NCBI GenBank assembly: GCA_021292165.1 | Contig: CM037885.1 | Coordinates: forward strand, 11,465,042-11,529,041 | DNA length: 64,000 nt | Origin: Shinisaurus crocodilurus | Taxonomy: Eukaryota; Chordata; Lepidosauria; Squamata; Shinisauridae | Direction: 5' to 3' | Shown here: piece by piece, positions 1-12,100 of the stretch | How positions within the stretch are numbered: position 1 is the first letter of the stretch | Layout: every line of letters starts with the position of its first letter | Program-made: the position numbers and the translations under genes | Notes under the pieces: model-generated | The model's database searches: none | Seen by the model: the letters and a program-made list of their open reading frames with translations, nothing else | What the model was told of the DNA's origin: nothing

Positions 1-96
1 CATTTCCCAAGCTGGATAGCACCAAATTATTACCTGGCAGAACTGTCTGGAATACAGAGGAGAGTCATTCATTTGGATGTTGTAGTAGTACGGCCA

Positions 97-345
97 CAAT
101 TTATTTATTTATTTATTATATTTATACCCCACCTTTTTCCCTGCAAGGAACCCAAGGCGGCTTACATAATCCTCCTCCTCCTCCTCTCCATTTTATCCTC
201 ACAACAACCCTGTGAGGTAGGTTAGGCTGAGAGTCAGTGCCTGGCCCAAAGTCACCCAGTGAGCTTCATGGCCAAGCGGGGACTAGAAGCCTGATCTCCC
301 GAGTCCCAGAGTCCAACACTCTCACCACTACGCCACACTGGCTGA
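97..345 (-). mobile_element. tRNA-derived SINE (family A)
   Basis: On the minus strand it opens with a tRNA-like head (GTAGTGGTGAGAGTGTTGGACT) carrying A- and B-box-like segments. The conserved body (GTGACTTTGGGCCAG, CCTCACAGGGTTGTTGTGAGGATAAAATGG) follows, and it ends in an A/T-rich AATAAATAAATA tail. At least ten related copies are in this window. Confidence 0.85.
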
Positions 346-403
346 ATAAATATTTAGTTTATTCAGAAGATCTGCAGCAACATCTATTTTTGTTGTTCTT
401 GTT

Positions 404-850
404 GTTGTTATCAAACTCTGCCTTTCTATGAGGAAATGGCACTCAAGGCGGCTAGCAAGAATAAAAGGCCACATTTAAGATTTAAAAAATATATAATTAA
501 AACAACCATAGAACAACATATATTAAAAATACAACTGAAAAACACAATAGGAGACTCACAACAGCACCCAACCCGACAGACCAGTTTGCATGCAAAAGGC
601 CTGCTTGAATAAAAAATATGTTGCCTGCTGGTGGAAGGACAGCAGAGAGAAAGAGCCAACGCAACCTCTCTGGGCAGGAAGTACCAAAACCTGGGAGCAG
701 CCACTGAGAAGGCCCTCTGTCATGTTCCCACCAATCATGCCTGATGACAGCAGCACCGAGAGAAGGGCCTCCCCCAATTATCGTAAAACCTGGACAGGCT
801 TGTATGGGAGAAGGTGGTCTTTCAGCTGGGCGGGACTAAGCTGAGAGGGG
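404..850 (-). mobile_element. L2/CR1-clade LINE 3' end fragment
   Basis: The minus strand encodes a remnant of the LINE ORF2 C-terminus (EGLLSGCSQ..., with the FKQAF motif) followed by the 3' UTR. The same family occurs on the plus strand at about 63020-63425. Confidence 0.6.
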
Positions 851-1770
851 GCTGGCACCAAACCCCTCCCCACTGCATGTTTTTTTTTTTTGGGGTGGGC
901 GGGTGAGCCCTCTTGCCCTAGGTGCAAGCAGAATTAACCATTTCCACCTGGCCTGCCCCCTCCAGGTTGAGGGAGCCACCCTCAACTCACCACCACCCAA
1001 GCTCCAAGACTTTGGGGATGTGTTCCAGGCATTCCTCAAAAGGGGATCTCTTCTCCCCATCTCCCGGGTTCCAAAGCCCTAAGGGACAAGTCTCTAGGCA
1101 CCCCTCTCACCATCAAGGTGCCACAGAATGCTCACCACTCTTTCCTGATTGATTTTATTCCTGCACTGACCTGCCATTTGTGACCAACCTACATTGGTGT
1201 GTTGCTATGGAGAGCAAATCAGGGCATGTGCCCTGAATCTTCTGAGCTCAACCTGAATCTGTTGTGCTCCCCCAATGATATCACCCACCGTAATACAACC
1301 TCCACTCTTCCCTACGAGTACAATAACTTTGCTGTGACTGGCCGACCTTAGGAGTTAGGACTCACTCCCGTAGCAGACCAACAGGGGCTATAGGAGACAC
1401 TGCCGCCTTTCCTCGCAAAGTCTGCTCATTTTTTCTTTCTCTCTCTCCGTACCTGCCTACTCTTAGATGCCTACTGATGCAAGCTTGCTTGTAATGAAAG
1501 TTTGAGCAGCGAGGGGAAAGGGCAGGAAGAACTCTATGTGAAATATTGGTATTTCACACGGCATCGGCTTTTACTGCCCCAAACTGGACATTTTGGCGGC
1601 TGCGGAAACTCACTAGCTTCAACACAGCAAAGGATTTAATCAGCATCCCTCACACATATTTTTCCCTTCCACTATTAGCTTCTCCCACATAGCAGCAGCA
1701 GGCAGCAGATTATACCAAATAGAAGGGCTATATATATGAAATCATGTTCCAGGAAGTGCCAGAGAGGCAC
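850..1770. other. Gene-free sequence
   Basis: No coding exon, RNA gene or clear repeat boundary was seen here. A T-run lies at 879-890. Frames present are short and lack family character. Confidence 0.4.
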
Positions 1771-2135
1771 TAAGGCACTAAGATGCCGTTGATCTTAAAG
1801 TTACAGCTCCTGTTGACACACACACACACACCCAAACAAGATGAAGGTGTGGAATCAAAGGGAAGGGGTATGGAAGGGTGCGAAAGGGGCCTGAGATTCC
1901 ACCCTGCCATTGGTCCACCCAGTCCCAGGCTGCTTCTGTAGATGCCTACCTTGGGCAACTTGTGTGACCCATCAAGTGGCAGTGCAGCCCTCCGGTCACA
2001 TGTGGCGGCCACCAGAGGTTCTATACATGATCTGTTTTTCCTGCCTGCCTGCCTGAAATTTGAAGGGGTGGGGTTGCTGGTGGGCTGCGTATGACCCAGT
2101 GGGACATACATTGTGCAGGATTCATACTCACAAAT
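1770..2135. repeat. Duplicated Ly6/uPAR upstream block, copy A
   Basis: It is homologous to 15330-15625 and to part of 29700-30510. Shared strings include the CCATCAAGTGGCA and TCACATGTGGC(A/G)GC segments. In the other units this block lies about 2.3 kb upstream of exon 1 of a gene, so an exon 1 should lie a few hundred bases left of position 1. Confidence 0.65.
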
Positions 2136-2559
2136 GCTCAGAGCTGTGATTTAATCTCTCAGCCTCTAGGGGCATTCTGTGAACAACTGGCCCAGAGGTT
2201 TGAAAGAAACCACTATGACTGGAAGTCAAAGGAAGCTAAGAAAGGAAGCTGTGTTCAGCTGAGGACATGATAGCTGAAGGGAGAGAGGATAATCCTGAGA
2301 AGATGCAGGGACACAAAAGTAGTGGCCAATCTCCTTACCTATCTCCAGTTCTTGGGGGGGATCATTAACCTGTGCCCCTGTATGTGTCCAGTTGCTGCTT
2401 ATATTCTGTGCAGTGGTCTGTGATCCCCCTGCCTGTATGACATCAGGTGAGGTCACAAATACCAGGCAGCTAGGACCTTACCAGTGGTGTAGTGGAAAGT
2501 TCTGAAGTGCAGGCAGCCATAATGACAGTTCCCATAGGCAAACCCCCAAAGCAAGTCCA

Positions 2560-2795
2560 AAAATGCAGGTACTGTAGCTATCAATGGCTACTAGTTCTGA
2601 TGGCTACAAGCTACCTCCAGTGTCAGAGGCAGTATGCAACACCAGTTGCTGGGGACATGGGCAGGAGGGTGCTGTTGCACTCATGTCCTGCTTGTGAGTT
2701 TCCCATGGGCAGCTGGTTGGCCACTGTGTGAACAGAATGCTGGACTAGATGGACCTTGGTCTGATCCAGCATAGTTATTCTTGTGTTCTCTGATC
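2560..2795 (+). mobile_element. CR1-type LINE 3' end
   Basis: It contains the typical 3' sequence (CAGCTGGTTGGCCACTGTGTG, then CTGGACTAGATGGACCTTGGT, then TTCTTGTGTTCT). Related copies are at 11690-12055 (minus) and 19120-20030 (plus). Confidence 0.7.
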
Positions 2796-3431
2796 TTATA
2801 CGTGTATGTGTGATTCAAACATGAAGGAAATTAATGAAAAATGAATATATATGGAGCTCTTTTATTTCTTTAATTAAAACACATGAAACGTATGGCAATA
2901 ATTTATTTTAGTTTTCCATTTGTTTCTTAAATGAATGCACACACACACCCATGCTTCCTATCTCATTCTCCTGTGTGTGTAACATGCCTTCCTATATAGC
3001 AATTGTGATCAGAACAGCGATGCTGCTGGGAGGGGTTGCTTAATCCATTCTCCCACAATATTATTTTCATCTAAATTCCCCTCTAAAGCTGATGTTTGCC
3101 CACAGTGGAACAAGGAACTTATATTTCCTCACTATGGGGGGGAGGGCAATTTAAATCCTGGGAAGGAATGATTAAGCAACCCATGTCTCTCAGTGCTATT
3201 ATTTTGATCAAATTTGGACTTCCACCATGACAGCATTAAAATGAGAACAAAAATGCCAGGCTATCCACTGATGGATCTCTTAAGTGATGTGCTTTTTGGC
3301 CCTTGAAACCACTGAAAGCGCAATAGGACTGATTTAATGCATTTAGTCACTTGTTCCAGGGCTGAAATCTATAACCAATTTGAGCTAAGGGGAAAATGTG
3401 TTCCTAACACACAGTTCTATTTAAACATTAC

Positions 3432-3636
3432 CAGGGGAGGCTGGGGTCAGTGGGGCTCCTTATCCATCACAGGTTTTATTTTGAGTTTTATAGGAGCTAT
3501 CCATGGTGCTCCATGGTGGTGAACCTATCTGTGGGGGTGGAGTTCAGCACAATGGATAGCTCCTGTGATGGAGCTCAGAATGAAACCTGTGATGGATAAG
3601 GAGCCCCACTGACACAGGAGTCACCCGTCTCCCCTG
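3432..3636. mobile_element. Palindromic hAT MITE, family H1
   Basis: The arms are inverted copies, from CAGGGGAGGCTGGGGTC to a matching CTCCCCTG end. It is flanked by 8-bp duplications AACATTAC / GACATTAC (one mismatch), as expected for hAT transposons. It is non-autonomous, with no transposase. Confidence 0.8.
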
Positions 3637-3744
3637 GACATTACCACCATACATTCAAATGTTATTTGCTTTTAAGTCTGGTGTTCATTTTCACTGAGGA
3701 GAACAGAGAAAATCCTTCAGGCGGGCTAAACTACATTCACTACA

Positions 3745-4245
3745 CTGAATGTAGTGGCTACCACTGTACCACAACTACACTGGCTAGCAGCTGCTTGCCA
3801 AGCCGAATTCAAGGTGTTGGTGTTGACCTTTAAAACCCTATACGGCTCCGGTCTAGTTTATCTCAAGGAGCGTCTCCAGCAACACCAAGTGGGCCACTCA
3901 ACAAGATCTGCCACGGACGGCCTTCTCCTTGTCCCTTCAGCCAGAGCAGCTAGACTGGTGGGGACGAGGAGGAAGAGGGCCTTTTCTGTGGCGGCCCCCG
4001 TACTGTGGAACTCTCTCCTGAGTGACCTCCGCCATGCCCCTTCTCTGCTGAGCTTCCGCCGCTCATTAAAAACTTGGCTATTCAGGTGGGAATATGGGGT
4101 GGGCTAATTATCTTAAAATTTTATATTGTTTAAATGTATTTTATTCTGTTTTTATCTTGTGTTTTTATTTGTGTACATCGCCCAGGGTGGCCGGTGGCTG
4201 GCCAGATGGGCGATAAATAAATATTAATAATAATAATAATAATAA
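3745..4245 (+). mobile_element. L2-type LINE 3' end
   Basis: The plus strand encodes the ORF2 C-terminus (FKVLVLTFKTLYGS..., KRAFSVAAPVLWNSL, KTWLFR). A 3' UTR and an ATCGCCCAGGGTGGCC...GGGCGATAAATAAA terminal segment follow, running into an (AAT)n tail. It is 5'-truncated and inserted in the duplicated gene 3' flank. Confidence 0.8.
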
Positions 4246-4279
4246 TGATGATAATAATAATTCAGAGGAAGTAGAGAAT

Positions 4280-4960
4280 AGATACAACAGAGGCGTCATT
4301 GAATGCAGAGTTTATGCAATCCTAGATCCTTTTTCAAGAGGATCTTCAGCAGTAGAAGGGCAGAGATGGTTGGCAAGATGAGTCCAGAGGATCAAGACCC
4401 CTAGAAATGTCTGATGTACATACAGCCTTTAGAACAACATAATTTTCTCCCAAAATTGGGAATTTGCCTCTTTTTTATTGAATCACATCATAGCACGGCC
4501 CTTTATGATGTGGTGCACATAGAGATGTCAGAGAAATCCACAATGGACTCAAGTGAGTTCAGACAGATTTCTGTATTTCTCACCCATGTATTCCACAGCA
4601 CACTGGCTGTGCGGATTCCGCAGACCACTTCATTTACTTGTTGTAATTTTATGCAAGTGTAGTCATAGAAAATATGAAAAATAAAAAAACCACCGACTGA
4701 AAATGAGCATCCCCCCCCCCCAGACTAAAGCATGAAAATGCACATTTTGGAGGGATTTGCATATTTGGAGGGGGAAGTACAAATCTGTGCAAGTGCAAAT
4801 TTGCGCAAATGTGTATGAATGCATTTGCACAGAATCCAGTTCTGTCAATGAGTGGACGATGGAATGAAAGGCAGCTGAACATCTGCAAAACACAGATGGA
4901 ACGGATTTAACAAAGTCCATACATCCCTAGGGACGGGTTTTCCAGCTGGACATGGAAGAC
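4280..4960 (-). pseudogene. Relic of Ly6/uPAR last exon, broken by a hAT insertion
   Basis: 4280-4525 matches exon 5 of genes 1 and 2 at the nucleotide level, but on the minus strand it has in-frame stops, and the conserved KGCTT cysteine codon is changed. Its splice-acceptor end reappears at about 4930-4960 (CCAGCTGGACATGG), separated by a hAT-like insertion of about 400 bp. The 3' flank is also duplicated (2980-3430 and 3640-3740), interrupted by a palindromic hAT and an L2-type LINE end. The AATAAA of the functional copies is mutated here. No exon 1-4 sequence is seen between this relic and gene 1, so this appears to be a duplication of only the 3' end. Confidence 0.75.
4518..4930. mobile_element. 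hAT-like non-autonomous element splitting the relic exon
   Basis: The ends TAGAGATGTCAGAGAAATCC and CATACATCCCTAG are imperfect inverted repeats of the CTAGGGATGT type. It separates the two parts of the Ly6/uPAR exon relic. The target duplication is not clear. Confidence 0.45.
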
Positions 4961-4984
4961 AAGACAGGTGGTCAAGGGATTAAT

Positions 4985-5370
4985 TGTTCCCCCCAGGCTG
5001 TGCTGAGGGAGATGAGAGGGGGAAGTGTGAGGCCATTCCACCAGCCCTGCAGAAGAGGACCCGCATGAAGGCTTCCCCTCCTTCAACTGTCATCTCCAGC
5101 AGCCATTCCAGCAGACTGCGCAGAGGGAAATGGAAGTGGGAAGCAGGGTCATTCCAACAGTCCCACTGAAATTTCCCCCCTCTTCCCTCCCCATTCCTTT
5201 TCCCTTGTGTGCTTGTGTCTTCTTAGATGGTAATCCTGGGGACAGGGACTGTCTTGTTTTACTGATAGCCGTATCCTCCATGAATTTGTCTAATCCCCCT
5301 ATAAAGCCATCCAGTTGGTTGCCATCACTGCATCTTGTGGCAGAGAACTACACAGTTTGAATATGCGCTG
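4985..5370. repeat. Mixed LINE fragments
   Basis: 5160-5270 resembles the plus-strand LINE 3' UTR seen at 28310-28500 (GACAGGGACTGTCTT). 5264-5370 resembles the antisense CR1 segment (CCTCCATGAATTTGTCTAATCC) seen at 11960 and 61195. Boundaries are uncertain. Confidence 0.5.
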
Positions 5371-5814
5371 CATCCCATAGGCAGGTGGGACAGGGGGTTT
5401 AACAATGCCTGCTTTGCTGGAAATTCAGCTCCCAAGGGTTTTTCAACAGACAACCCTCTGTCATGATCACCATGAGTGCTCCATCTGTGGTGGTGGCCCC
5501 CCAACTCCTTCATGGGTGTTCAAAGGTGTTGCAAGAGCAGGGAGTCAGCAAGGGCCAACAGAAATAGAAGAAGAGTGGGGACATTGGGCAGCTGCTACAG
5601 TTATATCCCAACCAGGAGGTAGTTGATGAAATTCATCTCATGTTTGAATTTTGCTTTAGAATTCCCTATCAAGGTCCTCTCTGCGCCAAAACACACATTA
5701 CTTTAAATCTGTATCTAGCAGCTACATCTTGCTTTTTTTCATTTTTACTCTAGAATAAGTACGGGGCCGCCAATTTGCATTGGGACCCTAATCTGGGGAG
5801 TAGGGGTGCTTTAC

Positions 5815-6024
5815 CAGGGGAGGCTGGTGACTCCTATGTCTGTGGGGCTCCTCATCCATTGCTGCTTTTATTCTGAGCTTCATGGGAGCTATCCATGGTG
5901 CTGTACTCCATCCCCCAAAAAGGTTCACCACCATGGAACACCATGGACAGCTCCTATAAAGCTCAGAATATAACCTGCAGTAGATAAGGAGTCCCACTGA
6001 CATAGGAGTCACCATCCTCCCCTG
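5815..6024. mobile_element. Palindromic hAT MITE, family H1
   Basis: Inverted arms begin CAGGGGAGGCTGGTGACTC. Flanking 8-bp duplications are TGCTTTAC / TGCTTAAC. Confidence 0.8.
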
Positions 6025-6365
6025 TGCTTAACCCTTTCTCCCACACCATTTTCTTGATCTGAATTTCCCCCACCCCTAGCTGATGCTTACCCACAAATGA
6101 ATAATGGGCCTGTCTTCTCCTCTCCTTGCCCCCTCCCCACAACTACTGTGAGCTTTCCAGGGCTCACAGTAGTTTTTGAGGGCAATTTCAGCTTAGTGCT
6201 TCTGCTGTGATCAAATTCAGCCTTTTATTTTTGGCAGCATTAAAATGAAAATGCCAGCAGATCCATCTCTGGTATAATGTATCATTTGGCCCTGAGAAAC
6301 CTTGAAAGCAATAGGACTGATTCACTGCAGTTCATTGCCAGGGTTGGGGCCAGAATCAACAGGTA

Positions 6366-6615
6366 GGAATGTATGAGAATTTTGTTTCCGTTCAGAAATC
6401 ACTCAGAAATGCCCCATTTGCAACCACGAACGGGAGCGCACGGTGGCTGAAAGTATTCGTAAATTGTGCACTTTTGAAAAATGCACAACATTTCACACTT
6501 GAACAAATTGAAACACAGGTCGCACATGAGAATGGGGGCAAGCCAAACTGATCACTGAAGTAAAGTTCATGGAGGTTCTGCAAGCTTGAGCATTCCTGGC
6601 TCTCTCCCATCCCTA
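6366..6615. mobile_element. hAT-like non-autonomous element
   Basis: It runs from about GTAGGAATGTATGAG to CTCCCATCCCTA. It interrupts the block that is continuous in the 3.36-kb copy, so it is an insertion. Exact ends are uncertain. Confidence 0.45.
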
Positions 6616-6699
6616 TAAGGGGAAACGTCTTCCTGCCACAAGGTTCTATTCACATATTACCACCATTCATCCAGATGTTGTTTGGTTTTAAGCCTGCTG

Positions 6700-6705
6700 T
6701 TTATT
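6700..6705 (-). terminator. Polyadenylation signal of gene 1
   Basis: AATAAA on the minus strand lies 125 bp past the stop codon. The same hexamer is at the same distance in gene 2 but mutated in the relic exon at 4.3 kb. Confidence 0.6.
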
Positions 6706-6829
6706 TTGACTGAGGAATACAGCGAAGATCCATCTGGAAGGTCAAACTGCATTCAGAGGAAGTGAGGAATGGATAGGATGGAGGCATCACTTGAATGCAG
6801 AGTTGATGCAATGCAATGTAGGGGTGCCT

Positions 6830-9074
6830 TTACAAGAGAATCTTCAGCAGAAGGAGCCCAGAAACAGTTAGAAGGAGATCGCTGTTGAAATGAAATCCCC
6901 TGGATATGTCTGGTGTGCATTCGGCTATTTTAATATAATCGACACCTGCCATGATGGGGGATTTGCCAATTTGTATTGAATCACAGACAGACTTAGTAGT
7001 GCAGCCTTTTATGGTGTTGTCGACATGGATTCCACCTGGACATGAACGACAAGATGGGTGGGGGTAAGGAAATCATCATTGCCAAGCCATTCCATCCAGT
7101 CTGGATGAAATGAACCATGCCCCTGATGCAAAGTCAGGCTGTGGTGAACCTGGTCTTAAGGTGGGACCCTCCAGTGGAGGGCAATCCCACCTCTAAGTCA
7201 CCAAATGTGGAGAATCACCCTTCCCCATTGGGTAATCCCTCCCTTCACTCCCAATGCCACTATAAAACCACACCCCTTTAATACACACCTTTTTCCCTAT
7301 GGTAGCTAGTCATTAGGCATGAGACAAAACTGATCAGAGAGGTACCAGGAAAGTAAATAAAGATATATAGTATTTTATTTAAGAGAAATAAAATGAGGCT
7401 TATTAAGATTGCTGTTACTACTTTAAAACAGGGTTTCTGAATGTTTACTTTTATCACCAATCAGGAACCAGAAGCACCAGTTCCTAACCCTAACGCAACT
7501 TAAGCCAATTCCCCTATCAAGCTCCACCCAAGTTAACTCACAGCCCTACCAATGAGAGCTTGAAAGCTGTCTTCTCTCTGGTAGGGTTTGACTTCCACCT
7601 GGAACCTTTAAGGCTGTTCACTAGGCTTCCCCTGAAGTATTCAGTTTGGTCCAGCAGTTGCGCCTTCTGTCTTCAGACCACCAGCAGCAGCTGCCACTCA
7701 GGTTTCCGCTCTTTCCTTTGAAAGCTGCTCCAAGAGGCTTCCTGTCCTCACTTGCAGGCTTTCTTCAGCTTCTGGCCCATGTGCTCTCAAGCTCAGCTTC
7801 CTGGTTTTGTGGCTGCTCTTCTTCCTGGCCAATGTCTTCCTCAGGCTCCCCGGCCTCTGCCACACCTCCTGATTACTCTTCCTCAGGCAAACCTCCGCAG
7901 GCAAATCTCCTGACAGACTCCCCTTGAGAACTCTCTCAACAGCTCCTTATATTCACTCCAGGCAGAGCCAATCAGCTTTGGTGTGGCCAACATTCTATCA
8001 CACCACCGCCATTTAAACATAGGACCAATGGGCATCTTTAGAATGTTCAGTTATTCTCCAATCAGATGATACTAATTTTGATCCCACCTTCCCATATATA
8101 ATGACAGAAACCTGGCTTCATTTCCTTCTCAGTGGAAACAAGTAACTGCCATTTTACCAGCACAACATATTTGCAATGTAACTCTCCTCAGGCACAAGCC
8201 TCAAATAAAAGGCATACATTTTTTTCTTCTACTGTTCACCCATTTCATTCTTCTGTTCTTGAAACAAAACATAGCAGTTAAACTTTTACCTCAATTTTAC
8301 CTCAGTTTTTTTCACACAGGCCTGTTACAGAGAAATGTAGCTCTAGAAGGCACATCTATTTAAATCAGTGTTCTCCAACCTAGGGTCCCCAGATGTTCTT
8401 GGCCTACAATTCCCAGCATGCCCCAGCCAGCATAGCTGGCTGGGGCATGCTGGGAATTGTAGGCCAAAAACATCTGGGGACCCAAGGTTGGAGAACACTG
8501 ATTTAAAGCAATCAGAGACTCTAATACACCCAATCACACAAACTTTCTCTGGATGATTTTTAGAGTCTCTTTTGACCATTCTGCTTGATGGCTCAAATAG
8601 CTTAATCACCAAGAAAGTTGCAAAATTCCTGAATGTTGCTATTCTGACTAGGCCTTCTATGCTTGCCTGATTTTATTTATTTATTTATTTTATTTATACC
8701 CCGTCTTTTTTCCTTAAAGGAACCCAAGGCGGCTTACATAATCCTCCTCCTTTCCATTTTATCCTCACAACAACCCTGTGATTCTGTTTTATTGTGCATG
8801 TTTTTATTCTGCGTGTACAACTGAGAGCTGGTATATCTTGTTTGTATTGCATTTATATTGGTGTGGTCGGTAGACTGTAAATAATAATAAGAAGAAGAAG
8901 AATAAAAACATGGTATTTCAGGTGGGAATATGGGGTGGGTTAGGATTTTAAAAGAATTTTATACTGTTTTAATTATCATGTTTTATTGTATTGTTTTAAT
9001 TGTACATCGCCCAGGGTGGCTGGGTGACCAGCCAGATGGGCGATTTAAAAATATAATAAAATAAATAAATAAAT

Positions 9075-9122
<48 letters not shown>

Positions 9123-12100
9123 AAAGCAATGGTGTAGAACCTCAGGTCAAATCCAGCCCCCTCGGGTTCTCCAGATGTCCATGTCCCCTTCCCCTGGCCC
9201 CAAACCCTTTCCCCCAACCACTAATTGACTGGTAGTTTCCCAGCTTTTGTGCAGATTTTTCTCGATTCTAGACGATTGAAATGCCTTTCCTGAGGTTAAG
9301 TTACTGGCAGTAAAGGATTTAAGCTAAAATATGCAGGAATTTTTGTCCCCACCCTTTTGCCTTTGGCCCTGTCCTTTTTGCCTTCATCCCCACCCACAGC
9401 TGGAATGTGGCCTTCGAGAGTGTCTCTGAAATGGAATTCAGCCCTTGGGCTGAAAGAGGTTCTGCAGGCTCAATTCAGAGCCATCTAGTCCCCATGGAAA
9501 TGAACCATGCACTTGCTTTGTGTCCATTTATCTCAATGGGGCTTTTGCCAGACAACTTCCTGTGGATTATACCTCAGAAGATTGCTCTCGATATCTCTCT
9601 CCCCATCATCCCAAAGGTAACCAGAATCCACCACCTGGGATGGCCACCTCACCTTCCATCAAATAACGCACACACACACACACACACACCAATCTTGACT
9701 TACAGAAAGGAACAGAGATCATTTGCTCTGACTCACCAGCTAGGCATGGGGTCAGATAGACATTTCAGTTAAAAGGAATCCAGCTATAAAATGAGGGAGA
9801 GAAGTCAAAGGCACATTGCATCTGAACTGAGACTTACTGGAGTATGTACGTGAGGACACTTCAAAGCAGTGTGTGTCTTTTCCGGTACAGTTCACCATCT
9901 CTGATGTACACCCGTCTGACCAAGAATAGCATGCAGGACACTGCTTTCCGTTGGCTTTATTGTCTATTTGTGGTACTAAAAACAGAACAAAAGATTCTCA
10001 GTCAGCTTAAGGATGGAAGAAGCAGCTAAGACAGAGGTTAAAGCAGGGTTGCAGGCCCAGGGGCAATATCCAACCCCCTGGGGTTCTCCAAATGGCCATT
10101 CCCCCTTCCCCCCCCAAAAAAAAATACCAATCACTGTGAAAGGAGCAGGGTCTGACAGTGGAAACTTTTAATCAGTTTTAAAAAAGAAGAAAGCACTGCA
10201 TAAAATATTAAGTTTTAATATTGTATAATGAACTGCAGTGATTAAGCAATTACAGTTTGCAGGCTTTGGTGCACCGCCCTCTTGGAAGCCCAGAGAAGAC
10301 AAAAGTGGGGTACAGGGGGATTAAAGAAAGGAAATGGTGAGGGAAGGAGCACGGTGTGAAGGTCAGGTCACCAAAAAACCCTATATACCTACATTGAGGG
10401 GGGACATTTGTGCAGGTATCTTCATTGCAACAGACTACAGTTGCCCTATAGGATTTCCACTTCCCTAAATACAACATAATTGGGGCAGAAGAACAGATGT
10501 CCGAGGATCCACAGCCTTTCTCTATGGTGCGTACCATCTTCCCATCTACAGTGCAAGTGGAAAAAACAAACAAAGTTTATTCAGTGACTAGGAAAACACC
10601 CATCATTACGACAAATACAGCACGTTTAGCTGGAGGATGAAATTGCAAAAGACACATGGGGTTGCCCCACCTTCCACTGCCATTGTGTGCACAGGATCTC
10701 TGTCACTGATGGCCGGGTCACACGGGGAGGAACTGCCCCACCCCGGAGTGCAGCGTCTTATCTTTTCCCATAGAAATGAATGGCAACCATTCACTTAAAG
10801 GGTGCATACAGGGTCATCATTGTGGGTGGTTGAAATCCACATTCTTCCCCCCCCCCATGCCCGCATGGTCCATGAGAATCAATCCTACTTATATCTATAT
10901 ACGTAGGTCACAGACTATGAATCCAGTAAAATGTGCAACACAGTGGATTCTGAGCTCCAGAACAGAACAGAAAAGAAAAGTTTGGAGAAGTGAAAAATAT
11001 AGTACAATTCCTGCAAATGGTTCTCAGTGCTGCCTTATTTTCTAACAGTTTGCTGCATAAGGAAAACTAAATAAAAGGCTGTAATTTTATAGACAGAAAC
11101 AGGAGGAGATAAGCATCCAAAAGAGTCTGCAGATTACTTAAACAACTAATGTCTTTCACTGTTTCAGTGCAGACTCTTTTACAACCCCTTGAGGAAGGCC
11201 TTGAAAAATACACAGGCCGAAACGCGTCGGGCTCCTTTAATAAAGATTTTTGCATCCTGAGAACCTAGTTCTCTCCTTTTTTCCGTTGTAATTTTATAGA
11301 GCCTTCTGTGTAATCTCATTTCTTCCTCTGGTGAAGTCATTCATTTCCTGAGTTTTGTTTCTTGGCCACTCCAGACTGTGACATAATTTTGAGAACTGGC
11401 TATTATTATAAACATAGATGCTGCAGCGTCAACCTTCTCAGCGTACAAGCTAGACACTAAAGGATGAGACCAGTGATCACCAGGTTGGGGGGGGGCTGGG
11501 AAAGGTGATTTCCATGGGGGCTATCCCTGGCCAGCCTCTCACCACCCTGTGAGCCCTGCTTCTTTGTTTACTCCGGGGAGGGGAGGGCAGGGGCAGCTCC
11601 TCTCCTCCTCCTGCCGACACACTGACAAAGGAAAGTGTTGTGGCAACTGTCTTCAAGGATGCAGCCCTACAGTGCACCATTTTAAATAAAGTACTTTCCC
11701 CCCTTTGGTAACTTTAAGAAGCAGCAAACGGAACCAAACATAAGAACTAAAGCAGAGCCCTGTTGGATCAGACCAAGGGTCCCTCTTGTCCAGCATTCTG
11801 TCCCCACAGTGACCAGCCAGCTGCCCACAGGAAACCCACAAGCAGGACATGAGTGCAACAGCACCCAACCGCCCAGGTTCCCCAGCAACTGGTGCACATA
11901 GACATACTGCCTCTGATACTGGAGGTAGCATGTAGCCATCAGGACTAGTAGCCATTGATAGCCTTCTCCTCCATGAATTTGTCCAGTCCTCTTTTAAAGT
12001 CATCCAAATTGCTGGCCATCACTACATATTGTGGAAGTGAATTCAATAGTTTTAACTATTCACAGTGTGAAGAAATATGAACTGGAGTGGCAAAGGGGTG

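Noticed and set aside
8343..8612. Similar 60-90-residue frames on both strands
   Set aside because: They result from the palindromic hAT MITE, not from genes.
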